Assembly (NCBI GenBank): GCA_937983055.1
Contig: CALJLA010000233.1
Span: 1 to 21,167 of the forward strand
Reading direction: 5' to 3'
Origin: an uncultured Pseudomonadota bacterium
GTDB taxonomy: Bacteria; Pseudomonadota; Gammaproteobacteria; Burkholderiales; Eutrophovitaceae
DNA length: 21,167 nt
Shown: positions 7,028 through 14,708 of the stretch, piece after piece
Layout: each line of letters begins with the position of its first letter
How positions within the stretch are numbered: the stretch's first letter is position 1
The notes under the pieces: generated by a model
Told to the model about the DNA's origin: nothing
Seen by the model: only the letters and a program-made list of their open reading frames with translations
The model's database searches: none
Program-made: the position numbers and the translations under genes

Positions 7028-7033
7028 TATACT
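7028..7033 (+). promoter_or_regulatory. Possible -10 element upstream of gor
   Basis: TATACT lies about 35 nt before the gor start in the 70-nt divergent gap. No convincing -35 is seen at standard spacing, so this is only a candidate. Confidence 0.3.
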
Positions 7034-7067
7034 TGCGCCCTTTTAGTCGATCGGACCGTCAAGCGCA

Positions 7068-8438
7068 ATGAAGCGGTATGACCTGCTGGTGATCGGCGGC
7101 GGCAGCGGCGGCGTGGCCACCGCCAACCGTGCCGCCGCCTACGGCGCGAAGGTGGCGCTGTTCGAGGCCGGCCGCATGGGCGGCACCTGCGTGAATGTCG
7201 GCTGCGTGCCGAAGAAGATCATGTGGACCGCGGCCAGCCTCAATCATGCCATCGAGGAGTCCGCCGGCTACGGCTTCCAGCCGGTCGCGCCGGGGCTCGA
7301 CTGGGCGCAGCTCAAGCGCTCGCGCGACGACTACATCCGGCGGTTGAACGCGGGCTACGAGCGCGGACTCGCCGGCAACAAGGTCGACATGGTTCGCGCT
7401 TTCGCCCGCTTCGCCGCACCGAACGAGCTGGAAGCCGGCGGCGAGCGCTTCGGCGCAGAGCACATCGTGATCGCGGTCGGCGGCCGGCCGATCGTGCCGC
7501 CGGTTCCGGGCGCCGAACTCGGCATCACCTCGGACGGTTTCTTCGAGCTGGAGCGGCGGCCCGACCGCATCCTGGTGGTCGGCGCCGGCTATGTGTCGGT
7601 GGAGCTGGGCGGGCTGCTGCGAGCACTCGGCAGCGAGGTGACTCAGCTGCTGCGACGCGATCGTTTCCTGCGCAGCTTCGACGCGATGCTGCGCGACCAG
7701 CTGACGGCACAGATGGAAGCCGACGGCGTGCGCATTCTGCGCAATAAACGCCCGGCCAGGGTCTACCGCGAGGCCGACGGCATCGGCGTAGAGCTGGATA
7801 GCGGCGAGCGGCTGGACGGTTTCGACACCCTGCTGTGGGCGGTTGGGCGCCAGCCGAACACCGACCGCATTGCCATCGACCGCACCGGCGTGGACCTGCG
7901 CGCTGACGGCACGGTGCCGACCGACGCGCTGCAGCAGACCAACGTGCCCGGCATCTATGCCATCGGCGACATCGGCGGTCGATTCGAGCTGACGCCGGTG
8001 GCCATTGCCGCTGGGCGCCGGCTGGCCGACCGGCTGTTCGGCGGCAAGACTGGCCGCCACCTGCCCTACGAGAACATTCCGACCGTGATCTTCAGCCACC
8101 CGCCGATCGGCACCGTGGGCATGAGCGAAGCCGAAGCGGTAGCCCGGCACGGTGCCGGCGCGGTGCGGGTCTACGAGACGCAGTTCACGCCGATGCATTA
8201 CGCCTTTGCCCACCGCAAGCCGAAGTGCACGATGAAGCTGGTGACGGTCGGGCATGAAGAGCGCATCGTCGGTTGCCATGTCATCGGCCTGGGCGCGGAC
8301 GAGATGCTCCAGGGTTTCGCGGTCGCGGTGCGCATGGGCGCCACCAAGCAGGACTTCGACGACACCGTGGCCATCCACCCGACCGTCGCGGAAGAGATGG
8401 TGACGATGAAAACCGGGCGGCCAGGCACCGCGGACTGA
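7068..8438 (+). CDS. gor: Glutathione-disulfide reductase
   Basis: A 456-aa FAD-dependent disulfide reductase that regenerates glutathione from its disulfide with NADPH. The FAD-binding motif GGGSGG starts at residue 10. The redox pair is C41-VNVG-C46 followed by VPKK. A second Rossmann motif, VVGAGYVSVELGG, is followed by arginines in LLRRDRFLRSFD, which favour NADPH. The second FAD motif is IYAIGDIGG. The C-terminal dimer domain holds the catalytic His-Glu pair in IHPTVAEEM (H437, E442). The Rx-rich NADPH site and overall pattern separate it from dihydrolipoamide dehydrogenase and mercuric reductase. Its surroundings (two GSTs, a GSH-gated antiporter type further on) support a glutathione-centred neighbourhood. 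Confidence 0.95.
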   Translation: MKRYDLLVIGGGSGGVATANRAAAYGAKVALFEAGRMGGTCVNVGCVPKKIMWTAASLNHAIEESAGYGFQPVAPGLDWAQLKRSRDDYIRRLNAGYERGLAGNKVDMVRAFARFAAPNELEAGGERFGAEHIVIAVGGRPIVPPVPGAELGITSDGFFELERRPDRILVVGAGYVSVELGGLLRALGSEVTQLLRRDRFLRSFDAMLRDQLTAQMEADGVRILRNKRPARVYREADGIGVELDSGERLDGFDTLLWAVGRQPNTDRIAIDRTGVDLRADGTVPTDALQQTNVPGIYAIGDIGGRFELTPVAIAAGRRLADRLFGGKTGRHLPYENIPTVIFSHPPIGTVGMSEAEAVARHGAGAVRVYETQFTPMHYAFAHRKPKCTMKLVTVGHEERIVGCHVIGLGADEMLQGFAVAVRMGATKQDFDDTVAIHPTVAEEMVTMKTGRPGTAD

Positions 8439-8460
8439 GCCGATATCCGATCAGGATTAC

Positions 8461-8822
8461 CGCTCACTTCGGCGGGCGCGGAGGACGCGGAGGAAAGGCT
8501 TGATGGCGAAAAGCCGGCAAACCACCAAGGCACCAAAGCACCAAGAAAAGCGAAGAAATGAGACGACACCGGGAGGCGGTGCGGGTGGGTAGCCCGGGTT
8601 AAGGTGCGGCGGAATCAAAGCGCTCAACGCGAAGGGCGCAGAGGAAAGGCCAGAGAGCAGATTCCTGATTCAGGAAAACCGCAGAGCCGCCAAGGCTCCA
8701 AGGGGTTCACTCGACTGGCGAATCCGAAGCGCTTCAACACTAGGCATGGCGACGGATAAGCGCCCTGATTTCTTCGTGCCTTTCGCTTTTCCTGGTGCCT
8801 TGGTGACCTGGCGGTTCGCCCA
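8461..8822. repeat. Degenerate CACCAAGG-type intergenic repeats with a 40-nt inverted pair
   Basis: The 546-nt gap between gor and the transporter gene holds no credible gene. The stretch 8516-8555 and the reverse complement of 8781-8820 match at 33 of 40 positions, and six of the seven differences are A/G transitions. A shorter related copy lies at 8687-8704 (GCCGCCAAGGCTCCAAGG). Two other blocks are also repeated, about GCGGAGGAAAGGC at 8487-8499 and GCAGAGGAAAGGC at 8638-8650, each after CGCTCA. The pattern is a decayed dispersed repeat made of two or three units, one inverted. The last part (8823-8984) holds a CCCCC-GGCAT-GGGGG hairpin at 8924-8938 and the transporter's ribosome binding site. 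Confidence 0.6.
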
Positions 8823-8984
8823 GGGTATTGCGGCCCATAGCCGGCGACAGCGTGTTTTTCGGAAACTCGTCCACCCCATGGCGTTGTGCTACCGTGGCGC
8901 TGCGCTGTCGCGGAGACGACATTCCCCCGGCATGGGGGTGGCGCCCGGATCAAGAATTCCAAATACAGATCAGAGGAGGAGACC

Positions 8985-10382
8985 ATGGCCCAGGAGGCTA
9001 TCGTCAGGGAAGTTGAGCGCGGACACCTGGACCCCTACGCCCTCGACCCCAAGGACGTGCTCGAGCCGCCCACCCGGATGGGCGACATTCTCAAGAAGAT
9101 CGGCCCGGGCATCGTGCTGTCGGCATCCATCGTCGGTTCGGGCGAACTGATCGCGACGACCACGCTCGGCGCAGAGGTCGGCTATGTGGTCATGTGGCTG
9201 ATCATATTTTCCTGCCTGATAAAGGCGCTGGTGCAATCCTTCCTGGGACGCTACACGATCGCCATGGGCGAGACCGGGCTGGAGGCGTTCAACCGCATCC
9301 CCGGCAGGATGGGCAAGGTCAACTGGGTGATATGGGCGTGGGCGCTGATGGTGCTGATCACGCTGTTCCAGATCTCGGCCATGTTCATCGGCGTATCCCA
9401 GGTGATGAAGATTTTCACCGGAGTGGCGGTAATCTGGTGGGTGCTCGCCTTTTTCGTGCTCACCCTGATCCTGCTGCTCGGCGGCGCCTATCACCGCATC
9501 GAGCGCCTGGCGATGGTGAAGGTCGGGCTGTTCACGCTGATTACCCTGCTCGCGGCGGTGGTGCTCACCCGCATGCCGGAATACTTCTCCTGGAGCGACA
9601 TTGCGGCCGGCTTTACTTTCAGTCTGCCGGAAGCCGGCATCGCCACTGCGCTGGCGGTGTTCGGCATCACCGGCGTCGGCGCCACCGAGCTGTACATGTA
9701 CACCTACTGGTGCGTGGAAAAAGGCTATGCGCGCGACACCGGGCCGCACGAGGAAACAGAGGCCTGGCGCCGGCGTGCCCGCGGCTGGGTGCGGGTGATG
9801 AACGTCGATGTGATCTGCTCGATGATCATCTACACCGTTGCCACCGTCGCCTTCTTCCTGCTCGGCGCCGGCATCCTGCACTCGATGGGCGAGGTACCCA
9901 AGGGCACGCAGATGATCCTGTCACTGTCGAACATCTACACCCAGACGCTCGGCGACTGGGCAAAGTGGCTGTTCTACATCGGCGCCATCGCCGTGCTGTA
10001 CGGCACCATCTTCGCCGCTACCGCGGGCCACTCGAGAATGTTCGCCGACTTCATGCGGCTGCAGGGCGCATTCGCGCGCGACGACGTCCACGCCCGCAAT
10101 CGCTGGCGCGACATTTTCATCGTCGTGCTCACGGTAATTCCGGTGATCATGTACTTTATTTTCGGCGAGGACCCGGTCGGCATGGTCAAGTGGGGCGGCT
10201 ACGCCCAGGCGTGGACGCTGCCGATCATCTCGCTTGGGACCGTGTATCTCGTGCACCGCTTCCTGCCGAAGAGCATGAAGGCCACCCCCGTCGGCACTTA
10301 CCTGCTATGGGTTGGCGCCATCGTCATCACCGGCTTCGTGCTGGTGAGCGAGGCTCGGCGCTACGGGCTGCTGAATCTGTAA
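8985..10382 (+). CDS. Nramp-fold transporter with atypical substrate-site residues
   Basis: A 465-aa polytopic membrane protein of the Nramp (NRAMP/MntH, LeuT-fold) superfamily, with about 11 hydrophobic segments after a 35-residue polar N-terminus. The start at 8985 follows a strong AGAGGAGGAG. In classical Nramp proteins TM1 carries DPGN and TM6 carries a metal-binding methionine in MPH. Here TM1 reads IVGSGELIA and TM6 reads ITGVGATELYMYTYW, so the Asp, Asn and Met that bind Mn/Fe are absent and a Glu appears in each place. It therefore belongs to a divergent Nramp-related clade and its substrate cannot be assumed to be Mn or Fe. A ridA gene follows after 22 nt, so the two are very likely one operon, ended by the terminator at 10778-10809. 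Confidence 0.8.
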   Translation: MAQEAIVREVERGHLDPYALDPKDVLEPPTRMGDILKKIGPGIVLSASIVGSGELIATTTLGAEVGYVVMWLIIFSCLIKALVQSFLGRYTIAMGETGLEAFNRIPGRMGKVNWVIWAWALMVLITLFQISAMFIGVSQVMKIFTGVAVIWWVLAFFVLTLILLLGGAYHRIERLAMVKVGLFTLITLLAAVVLTRMPEYFSWSDIAAGFTFSLPEAGIATALAVFGITGVGATELYMYTYWCVEKGYARDTGPHEETEAWRRRARGWVRVMNVDVICSMIIYTVATVAFFLLGAGILHSMGEVPKGTQMILSLSNIYTQTLGDWAKWLFYIGAIAVLYGTIFAATAGHSRMFADFMRLQGAFARDDVHARNRWRDIFIVVLTVIPVIMYFIFGEDPVGMVKWGGYAQAWTLPIISLGTVYLVHRFLPKSMKATPVGTYLLWVGAIVITGFVLVSEARRYGLLNL

Positions 10383-10404
10383 CGCACTCAAGGGAGACCC
10401 ATCG

Positions 10405-10752
10405 ATGAGCGTCAAGCGTCTGCACGTCGGCCCCCGGCTGACCCAGGTCGTCATTCACGGCGACACCGTCTATACCGCCGGCATCGTCGCCGACGACCCG
10501 AACGCCGATGTCGGCGGCCAGACCGGCCAGATCCTCGACAAGATCGACGGCTACCTGAAGGAAGCCGGCAGCGACAAGACCCGCATTTTGTCTGCCACCA
10601 TCTGGCTGTCGGACATCAAGCATTACGACGACATGAACGCCGTGTGGGACATGTGGGTGCCCAAGGGCAACAGCCCTGCCCGCGCCTGCGTCGAATCGAG
10701 GCTTGCCCGGCCGGAGTACAAGGTCGAGATCCGCGTGATCGCGGCGCGCTGA
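10405..10752 (+). CDS. RidA/YjgF/UK114-family enamine/imine deaminase-like protein
   Basis: A 115-aa RidA-fold protein. The conserved arginine that binds the substrate carboxylate is present in SPARACVE (R93, with C95), and the closing VEIRVIA block supplies the conserved Glu (E108). RidA proteins hydrolyse reactive enamine/imine intermediates of amino-acid breakdown. The N-terminus lacks the usual archetypal P-x-A-x-G-P-Y-S segment and begins RLHVGPRLTQ, so this is a Rid subfamily member, not canonical RidA. AAGGGAG precedes the start, 22 nt after the transporter gene. Confidence 0.85.
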   Translation: MSVKRLHVGPRLTQVVIHGDTVYTAGIVADDPNADVGGQTGQILDKIDGYLKEAGSDKTRILSATIWLSDIKHYDDMNAVWDMWVPKGNSPARACVESRLARPEYKVEIRVIAAR

Positions 10753-10777
10753 GTCCGCGGCATCCTCGCAGCCGAAT

Positions 10778-10809
10778 GCCCCCGTTGCGCGAGCGCGGGG
10801 GCCTTTTTT
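10778..10809 (+). terminator. Intrinsic terminator after the transporter-ridA operon
   Basis: GCCCCCG and CGGGGGC form a perfect 7-bp stem around an 11-nt loop, followed by CTTTTTT. It separates ridA from the antiporter gene at 10857. Confidence 0.85.
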
Positions 10810-10823
10810 CGTCCCCGGAAGAC

Positions 10824-10829
10824 TAGAAT
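10824..10829 (+). promoter_or_regulatory. Possible -10 element of the antiporter gene
   Basis: TAGAAT sits 28 nt before the start codon and just after the terminator, the only place for a new promoter. The -35 region is poor, so the call is tentative. Confidence 0.35.
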
Positions 10830-10856
10830 CCTGCGGTTGCATTCATAGTTTCCGCC

Positions 10857-12671
10857 ATGCCATTGCTCTCCGAGGCCGCGATCTTTCTGGCCGCGGCGGT
10901 TGTCGCGGTTCTGATCTCGCGCCGGCTCAAGCTTGGCGCCGTGCTCGGCTACCTGGTCGCCGGCATCGCCATCGGGCCATTCGGCCTGGGGTTCATCGCC
11001 GACGTCGAGAGCGTGCTGCACTTTGCCGAACTCGGCATCGTCCTGCTGCTGTTCGTGATCGGCCTGGAATTGCAGCCTTCGCGCCTGTGGGTGCTGCGCA
11101 AGTCGGTGTTCGGCCTGGGCGCGGCGCAGGTGCTGGCGTCGGCGGCCGCGCTCGGCGCAGTTGCGCTGCTTCTCGGCCTCGATTGGCGCGTCGCGCTGGT
11201 GATCGGTCTGGCGCTCTCCATGTCTTCCACTGCTTTCGTGCTGCAGGTGCTGGCCGAGCGCGGAGAGCTGACCACCCGCCACGGGCGCCTGTCGTTCTCG
11301 ATCCTGCTGTTCCAGGACCTGGCGGTGATACCCCTGCTCGCACTGATTCCGCTGCTTGGCCGCGGGGAGGGCATTCCGGAAGGATCCGGGGCCTGGTTCG
11401 CCGCCGCACAGGCGGTGCTGATGATCGCGGCGGTCGTGGTCGGCGGGCGCTACCTGCTGCGGCCGGTGTTCCAGGCGGTCGCCGCGAGCGGCATCCAGGA
11501 AATCTTTACCGCCGCCGCACTGCTCGTCGTCATCGGGACCTCGCTGCTCATGTCGTCGGTCGGGCTGTCGATGTCGCTCGGGGCCTTTCTTGCCGGCGTG
11601 CTGCTCGCCGACTCGGAGTTCCGGCACGAGCTGGAAGCCAACATCGAGCCGTTCAAGGGTCTGCTGCTCGGCCTGTTCTTCATTTCGGTCGGCATGTCGG
11701 TCGATCTCGGCATTCTCGTCGCGAAACCGATTCAGATCCTCGGCATCGCCGCCGGACTGATGCTGCTCAAGGCGGCGGTGCTGTTCGCCATCGGGCTCGG
11801 CAGCGGCTATGGCGTCGCGACTGCGCGCAATCTCGCGGTGGCGCTGTCGCAGGGCGGCGAATTCGCCTTCGTGCTGTTCGCCCTGGCGGTGGGCAGCGGC
11901 GTAATGGGGCAGCCGCTCGCCGACCTGCTGGTGATCGCGGTGACGTTGTCGATGGCGGCCACGCCGCTTCTGCTGCTGGCGGGCGACCTGCTCGGTCGCC
12001 GCAGCGCCGCGGCGGACGAGCGGCCTTACGACGAGATCGACGCCCCGGAGGCCAAGGTGATCGTCGCCGGCTTCGGGCGCGTCGGCCAGATCGTTGCTCG
12101 CATCCTGGTGGCGCGCGGCATCCCGTTCACCGCGCTCGACATCAGCAGCGAGCAGATCGAGTCGGTACGCCGCTTCGGCAACCGGGCCTATTACGGCGAC
12201 GCCTCGCGGCTGGATCTGCTGCGCGCGGCTCGGGCCGACAAGGCCGAGATCTTCGTGATTGCGATCGACGACATCGAAGGCTCGCTGCGCACCGCGGAAA
12301 CGGTGCGCACCCACTTGCCCCGGCTGAAAATTTTCGCCCGCGCGCGAAACCGCTTTCACGCCCACCGTCTGATGGACCTCGGCATCGAGCACATCCTGCG
12401 TGAGACCTTCGCCTCGTCGCTGGAGATGGCGGAGCAGGTGCTGGTCGCCACCGGCATGCCGGCCTGGCAGGCAAAAAACACTGTGAGCACTTTTCGCGCG
12501 CATGACGAGCGCGCGCTGGCCCGGCAGCACGCCGTCTATCACGACGAGACCCAGCTCATCCAGAGCTCGAAAGAGGCGGCGCGCGAGCTGCAGGGCCTGT
12601 TCGAATCCGACAGCGAGCAGACGCGACGCGAGCGACAGACGCCGCTCTTCACCCCCGAAGACGTGCGCTAG
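10857..12671 (+). CDS. KefB/KefC-type monovalent cation:proton antiporter with RCK domain
   Basis: A 604-aa CPA2 antiporter. Residues about 1-385 are the Na+/H+ exchanger-like membrane domain (LGYLVAGIAIGPFGLGF, FVIGLELQP, FQDLAVIPLLALIPLL, and SQGGEFAFVLFALA late). Residues about 397-515 form a TrkA-N/RCK nucleotide-binding domain starting VIVAGFGRVGQIVARIL, with YYGDASRLDLLRAA and FARARNRFHAHRL. The C-terminal helix tail is acidic and basic mixed. In E. coli, KefB/KefC are held shut by glutathione and opened by glutathione adducts to acidify the cell during electrophile stress. This matches the GST, enone reductase and gor genes nearby. No kefF/kefG ancillary gene is visible, and glutathione gating here is inferred from family only. 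Confidence 0.88.
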   Translation: MPLLSEAAIFLAAAVVAVLISRRLKLGAVLGYLVAGIAIGPFGLGFIADVESVLHFAELGIVLLLFVIGLELQPSRLWVLRKSVFGLGAAQVLASAAALGAVALLLGLDWRVALVIGLALSMSSTAFVLQVLAERGELTTRHGRLSFSILLFQDLAVIPLLALIPLLGRGEGIPEGSGAWFAAAQAVLMIAAVVVGGRYLLRPVFQAVAASGIQEIFTAAALLVVIGTSLLMSSVGLSMSLGAFLAGVLLADSEFRHELEANIEPFKGLLLGLFFISVGMSVDLGILVAKPIQILGIAAGLMLLKAAVLFAIGLGSGYGVATARNLAVALSQGGEFAFVLFALAVGSGVMGQPLADLLVIAVTLSMAATPLLLLAGDLLGRRSAAADERPYDEIDAPEAKVIVAGFGRVGQIVARILVARGIPFTALDISSEQIESVRRFGNRAYYGDASRLDLLRAARADKAEIFVIAIDDIEGSLRTAETVRTHLPRLKIFARARNRFHAHRLMDLGIEHILRETFASSLEMAEQVLVATGMPAWQAKNTVSTFRAHDERALARQHAVYHDETQLIQSSKEAARELQGLFESDSEQTRRERQTPLFTPEDVR

Positions 12672-12698
12672 CGGCACGGCCCCGTCGCTTGCACCCGG

Positions 12699-12721
12699 CG
12701 CGCGCGGTTCGACCGCGCGCG
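12699..12721 (+). terminator. GC-rich perfect hairpin after the antiporter gene
   Basis: CGCGCGCGGT-TCG-ACCGCGCGCG is a perfect 10-bp stem with a 3-nt loop, 28 nt past the antiporter stop codon and upstream of the first ECF-type promoter. No U-tract follows, so it may be a Rho-assisted end or an RNA-stabilising structure. Confidence 0.4.
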
Positions 12722-12758
12722 AGGCACAACCCCCGCCCGCCACCCACAGCCGACCGGC

Positions 12759-12785
12759 TGTAAGGATCGGCGACGCCCGCCTGTC
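12759..12785 (+). promoter_or_regulatory. ECF sigma-type promoter, copy 1 (TGTAAGG-N16-TGTC)
   Basis: TGTAAGG at 12759-12765 and TGTC at 12782-12785 are exactly 16 nt apart. The same two blocks with the same spacing occur upstream of two other secreted-protein genes in this window. The predicted start near 12792 gives a leader of about 100 nt. The leader can pair TGGAAGC (12794-12800) with GCTTCCA (12852-12858) around a CGGG-CATGT-CCCG hairpin. Confidence 0.75.
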
Positions 12786-12892
12786 TACTGCGATGGAAGC
12801 ATTCGCGGGCATGTCCCGGCAACCTACGCGCAGTTCTGTCGGCCGGATAAGGCTTCCACCTTCTTCATAGCTTTCGGGAAAGGAGTGTCCAG

Positions 12893-13165
12893 ATGAAACT
12901 TTGCAAACTGATTGGCCATGCCACGATGGCAGCGATCCTTTCGGCCCCGGCATTCATCAGCGCGCAAGGCCTCAACGTCGCCGAGATCAATGGTCGCGCA
13001 AGCAGCCAGCCCGGCGGCTCGCAGATCCTGGTGCGCACGAATGTCGACGTCGCCCTGGGCGGTCGCGGCCATCTCGCCACCGCAATTGCCGCCTCCGACG
13101 CGACCTCGCGCGGACCGGTGGCCGGGTTGGGCAACAACACGGTGTTCAATGGAGGACGGGGCTGA
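12893..13165 (+). CDS. Small secreted protein, paralogue 1 of an unrecognised family
   Basis: A 90-aa protein with a Sec signal peptide (basic start, hydrophobic core at about 8-22, cleavage near FISA-QG). AGGAG lies 7 nt before the start. The mature part of about 65 residues has no cysteine and is rich in Gly, Ala, Ser and Asn. It has three marks shared with the protein at 14327-14581: NVAEINGRASSQ (28-39), GRGH at 57-60, and a C-terminal GRG. I do not recognise the family. It is the first gene behind ECF-type promoter copy 1 and is followed after 179 nt by a papain-like amidase gene. A periplasmic or surface stress protein is the safest reading. Confidence 0.75.
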   Translation: MKLCKLIGHATMAAILSAPAFISAQGLNVAEINGRASSQPGGSQILVRTNVDVALGGRGHLATAIAASDATSRGPVAGLGNNTVFNGGRG

Positions 13166-13344
13166 ACCACGCGCGCGGTCCGTCAATGGACATGCGACGG
13201 GCCGCGCTGCATCTCCGGCATCCAGGCGCGGCGTACGCGCGTATACCGAAGCATCGAAGAGGTATTTTCGCCGCGGCGCCGGACAGGTGCTGGCAATGCC
13301 AGAGGATGTACGCGGCCAAGGCGTGTCCGGCAAGAAAGCGTGCC

Positions 13345-14235
13345 ATGTTCGCGTTCAATTTCATGTGCTCGGCGGTGGGCAAAGCACTTGCCCGATTCCT
13401 CACCAGGGAAGACCCGGATTACGTGCCGGTCGCCACCACCGAATCCGATATGCTGCGCAGCACGCTGCGCCCCGGCGACGTGCTGCTGGTGGAGGGCAAT
13501 ACCCGCATCGCCACCGCGATCAAGTACCTGACGCAATCCACCTGGTCGCATGCGGCGCTGTGCGTCGGCGTCGTCGACAGCGTGGCCGGCGACGGGCCGG
13601 AGCCCCGCGTGCTGATCGAGGCCGACCTCGTCGAAGGCGTGCGCGCGGTGCCGGTCGGTTTCTACGCCGGCATGCACACCCGCATCTGCCGGCCAGTGGG
13701 TCTGTCCGACCGCGATATCGCCCGCGTGGTGGATTACGCCGTCGCCAGCCTGGGCCGCAGGTACGACCTGAAGAATGTCATCGATCTGATGCGCTATCTC
13801 TTGCCGACGCCGCCAGTGCCTACGCGCTGGCGGCGGCGCATGCTCACGCTGGGCAGCGGCGAGCCCACCCGCGCCATCTGCTCGACGCTGATCGCGCAGA
13901 CCTTCCAGTCTTTGCGCTACCCGATCCTGCCGCTGCGCATCCGTTCCGGCGGCCGGCCGGAGCGACTCGCGCGGCGTCACTACAGCCTGTTCGTGCCGAG
14001 AGACTTCGACATCTCGCCCTACTTCCGGGTGGTAAAGCCCGCCATCGAGCAGACGTTCGACTATCGCGCACTGAACTGGGTCGACGACGACGACGGAGTC
14101 GCTGCAGCCAGCGTGGACTCCGCCGCCCGGGCCCAGCGTCGCAACACCCGCCCCGGTGGCCACCCGCCCCTGCCGGCGACCGATCCGGCCGACCGTGCCG
14201 TCGCGGTCGCAACTGGTCCGCAAGCGCGACTGTAA
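13345..14235 (+). CDS. YaeF/YiiX-type permuted papain-like amidase (C92 family)
   Basis: A 296-aa protein matching the permuted NlpC/P60-like (YiiX/YaeF, peptidase C92) fold. The first block LRPGDVLLVEGN leads to TWSHAALCVG, which supplies the catalytic histidine (H69). A glutamate-containing strand VLIEADLVEGV follows, and the cysteine comes last in AICSTLIAQTFQ (C179), the permuted His-before-Cys order. The C-terminal 50 residues are low-complexity (DDDDG, then Pro/Ala/Arg-rich) and probably disordered. No signal peptide is clear, though residues 1-18 are mildly hydrophobic. The ribosome binding site is weak. The 179 nt between the upstream gene and this one show no feature I can name. It lies between two paralogous small secreted protein genes, and its stop codon overlaps ECF-type promoter copy 2. 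Confidence 0.75.
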   Translation: MFAFNFMCSAVGKALARFLTREDPDYVPVATTESDMLRSTLRPGDVLLVEGNTRIATAIKYLTQSTWSHAALCVGVVDSVAGDGPEPRVLIEADLVEGVRAVPVGFYAGMHTRICRPVGLSDRDIARVVDYAVASLGRRYDLKNVIDLMRYLLPTPPVPTRWRRRMLTLGSGEPTRAICSTLIAQTFQSLRYPILPLRIRSGGRPERLARRHYSLFVPRDFDISPYFRVVKPAIEQTFDYRALNWVDDDDGVAAASVDSAARAQRRNTRPGGHPPLPATDPADRAVAVATGPQARL

Positions 14236-14257
14236 GGAAACAGCGCGGCCGCCTGTC
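14231..14257 (+). promoter_or_regulatory. ECF sigma-type promoter, copy 2 (TGTAAGG-N16-TGTC)
   Basis: TGTAAGG at 14231-14237 overlaps the TAA stop of the amidase gene; TGTC is at 14254-14257, again with a 16-nt spacer. It precedes the second small secreted protein and the sigma/anti-sigma pair, which would make the sigma factor autoregulated. Confidence 0.75.
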
Positions 14258-14326
14258 TTCTGCTTGCGTGGCTCGGAAACGGGTCCGACTCAACCAATCA
14301 ACTGCCGTACTGGAAAGGAAGCCGTC

Positions 14327-14581
14327 ATGACATACCGTCACCTCCCCGTCGGCGCGGTCGCCGCGCTGCTGCTGAGCTTCTCCGCTTCCGGCGCGTTTGC
14401 CGGCAACGTTTCCGAGATCGAGGGCCGCTCGAGCCAACTTGCCGCCGGCTCGACGCTGCGCGTGAACAGCGCGCCCGACAGCGCCGCGACCGCGGGTCGC
14501 GGACATTCCGCAATCGCAGCACCCTCGGCTCATGCGCCCATCGCGGTCGGCCGCACGCCGCTCGACGTCGGCCGCGGCTGA
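14327..14581 (+). CDS. Small secreted protein, paralogue 2 of an unrecognised family
   Basis: An 84-aa protein with a clear Sec signal peptide (AVAALLLSFSASG core, AFA-GN cleavage). GGAAAGGAAG precedes the start. The mature sequence begins NVSEIEGRSSQ (27-37) and carries GRGH at 57-60, the same residue numbers as in the protein at 12893-13165, and it also ends in GRG. There is no cysteine. It is the first gene behind ECF-type promoter copy 2 and lies 127 nt before the sigma factor gene. Being the promoter-proximal partner of the sigma operon suggests it is a main product or a signal of that stress response. The family is unknown to me. Confidence 0.75.
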   Translation: MTYRHLPVGAVAALLLSFSASGAFAGNVSEIEGRSSQLAAGSTLRVNSAPDSAATAGRGHSAIAAPSAHAPIAVGRTPLDVGRG

Positions 14582-14708
14582 GCCAGCCGGAATGACTGCG
14601 CTGACCGCGGCATGGGCACGCCCGGCCGCCGGCGAGAACTTCGCCGCTGGCGCCGGACATCGCCCCGCGATACCCTTCACCGGTAACCCGGTGCGGTGTG
14701 ATCGCGGC

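Noticed and set aside
7059..8378. A 439-codon minus-strand open frame opposite gor
   Set aside because: It mirrors the gor reading frame; the plus-strand protein has all glutathione reductase motifs.
8624..9150. Short open frames on both strands in the repeat region before the transporter gene
   Set aside because: They translate the degenerate repeats, have no ribosome binding site and no protein-like composition.
10623..12953. A 776-codon open frame on the minus strand opposite the ridA and antiporter genes
   Set aside because: Its product is rich in His, Arg, Gln and Asp with no domain or membrane segment; it is the antisense shadow of well-supported genes in G+C-rich DNA.
14679..14694. 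CACCGGTAACCCGGTG upstream of the sigma gene as a fourth ECF promoter
   Set aside because: GGTAACC differs from TGTAAGG and no TGTC follows at 16 nt; it is only a small inverted repeat.
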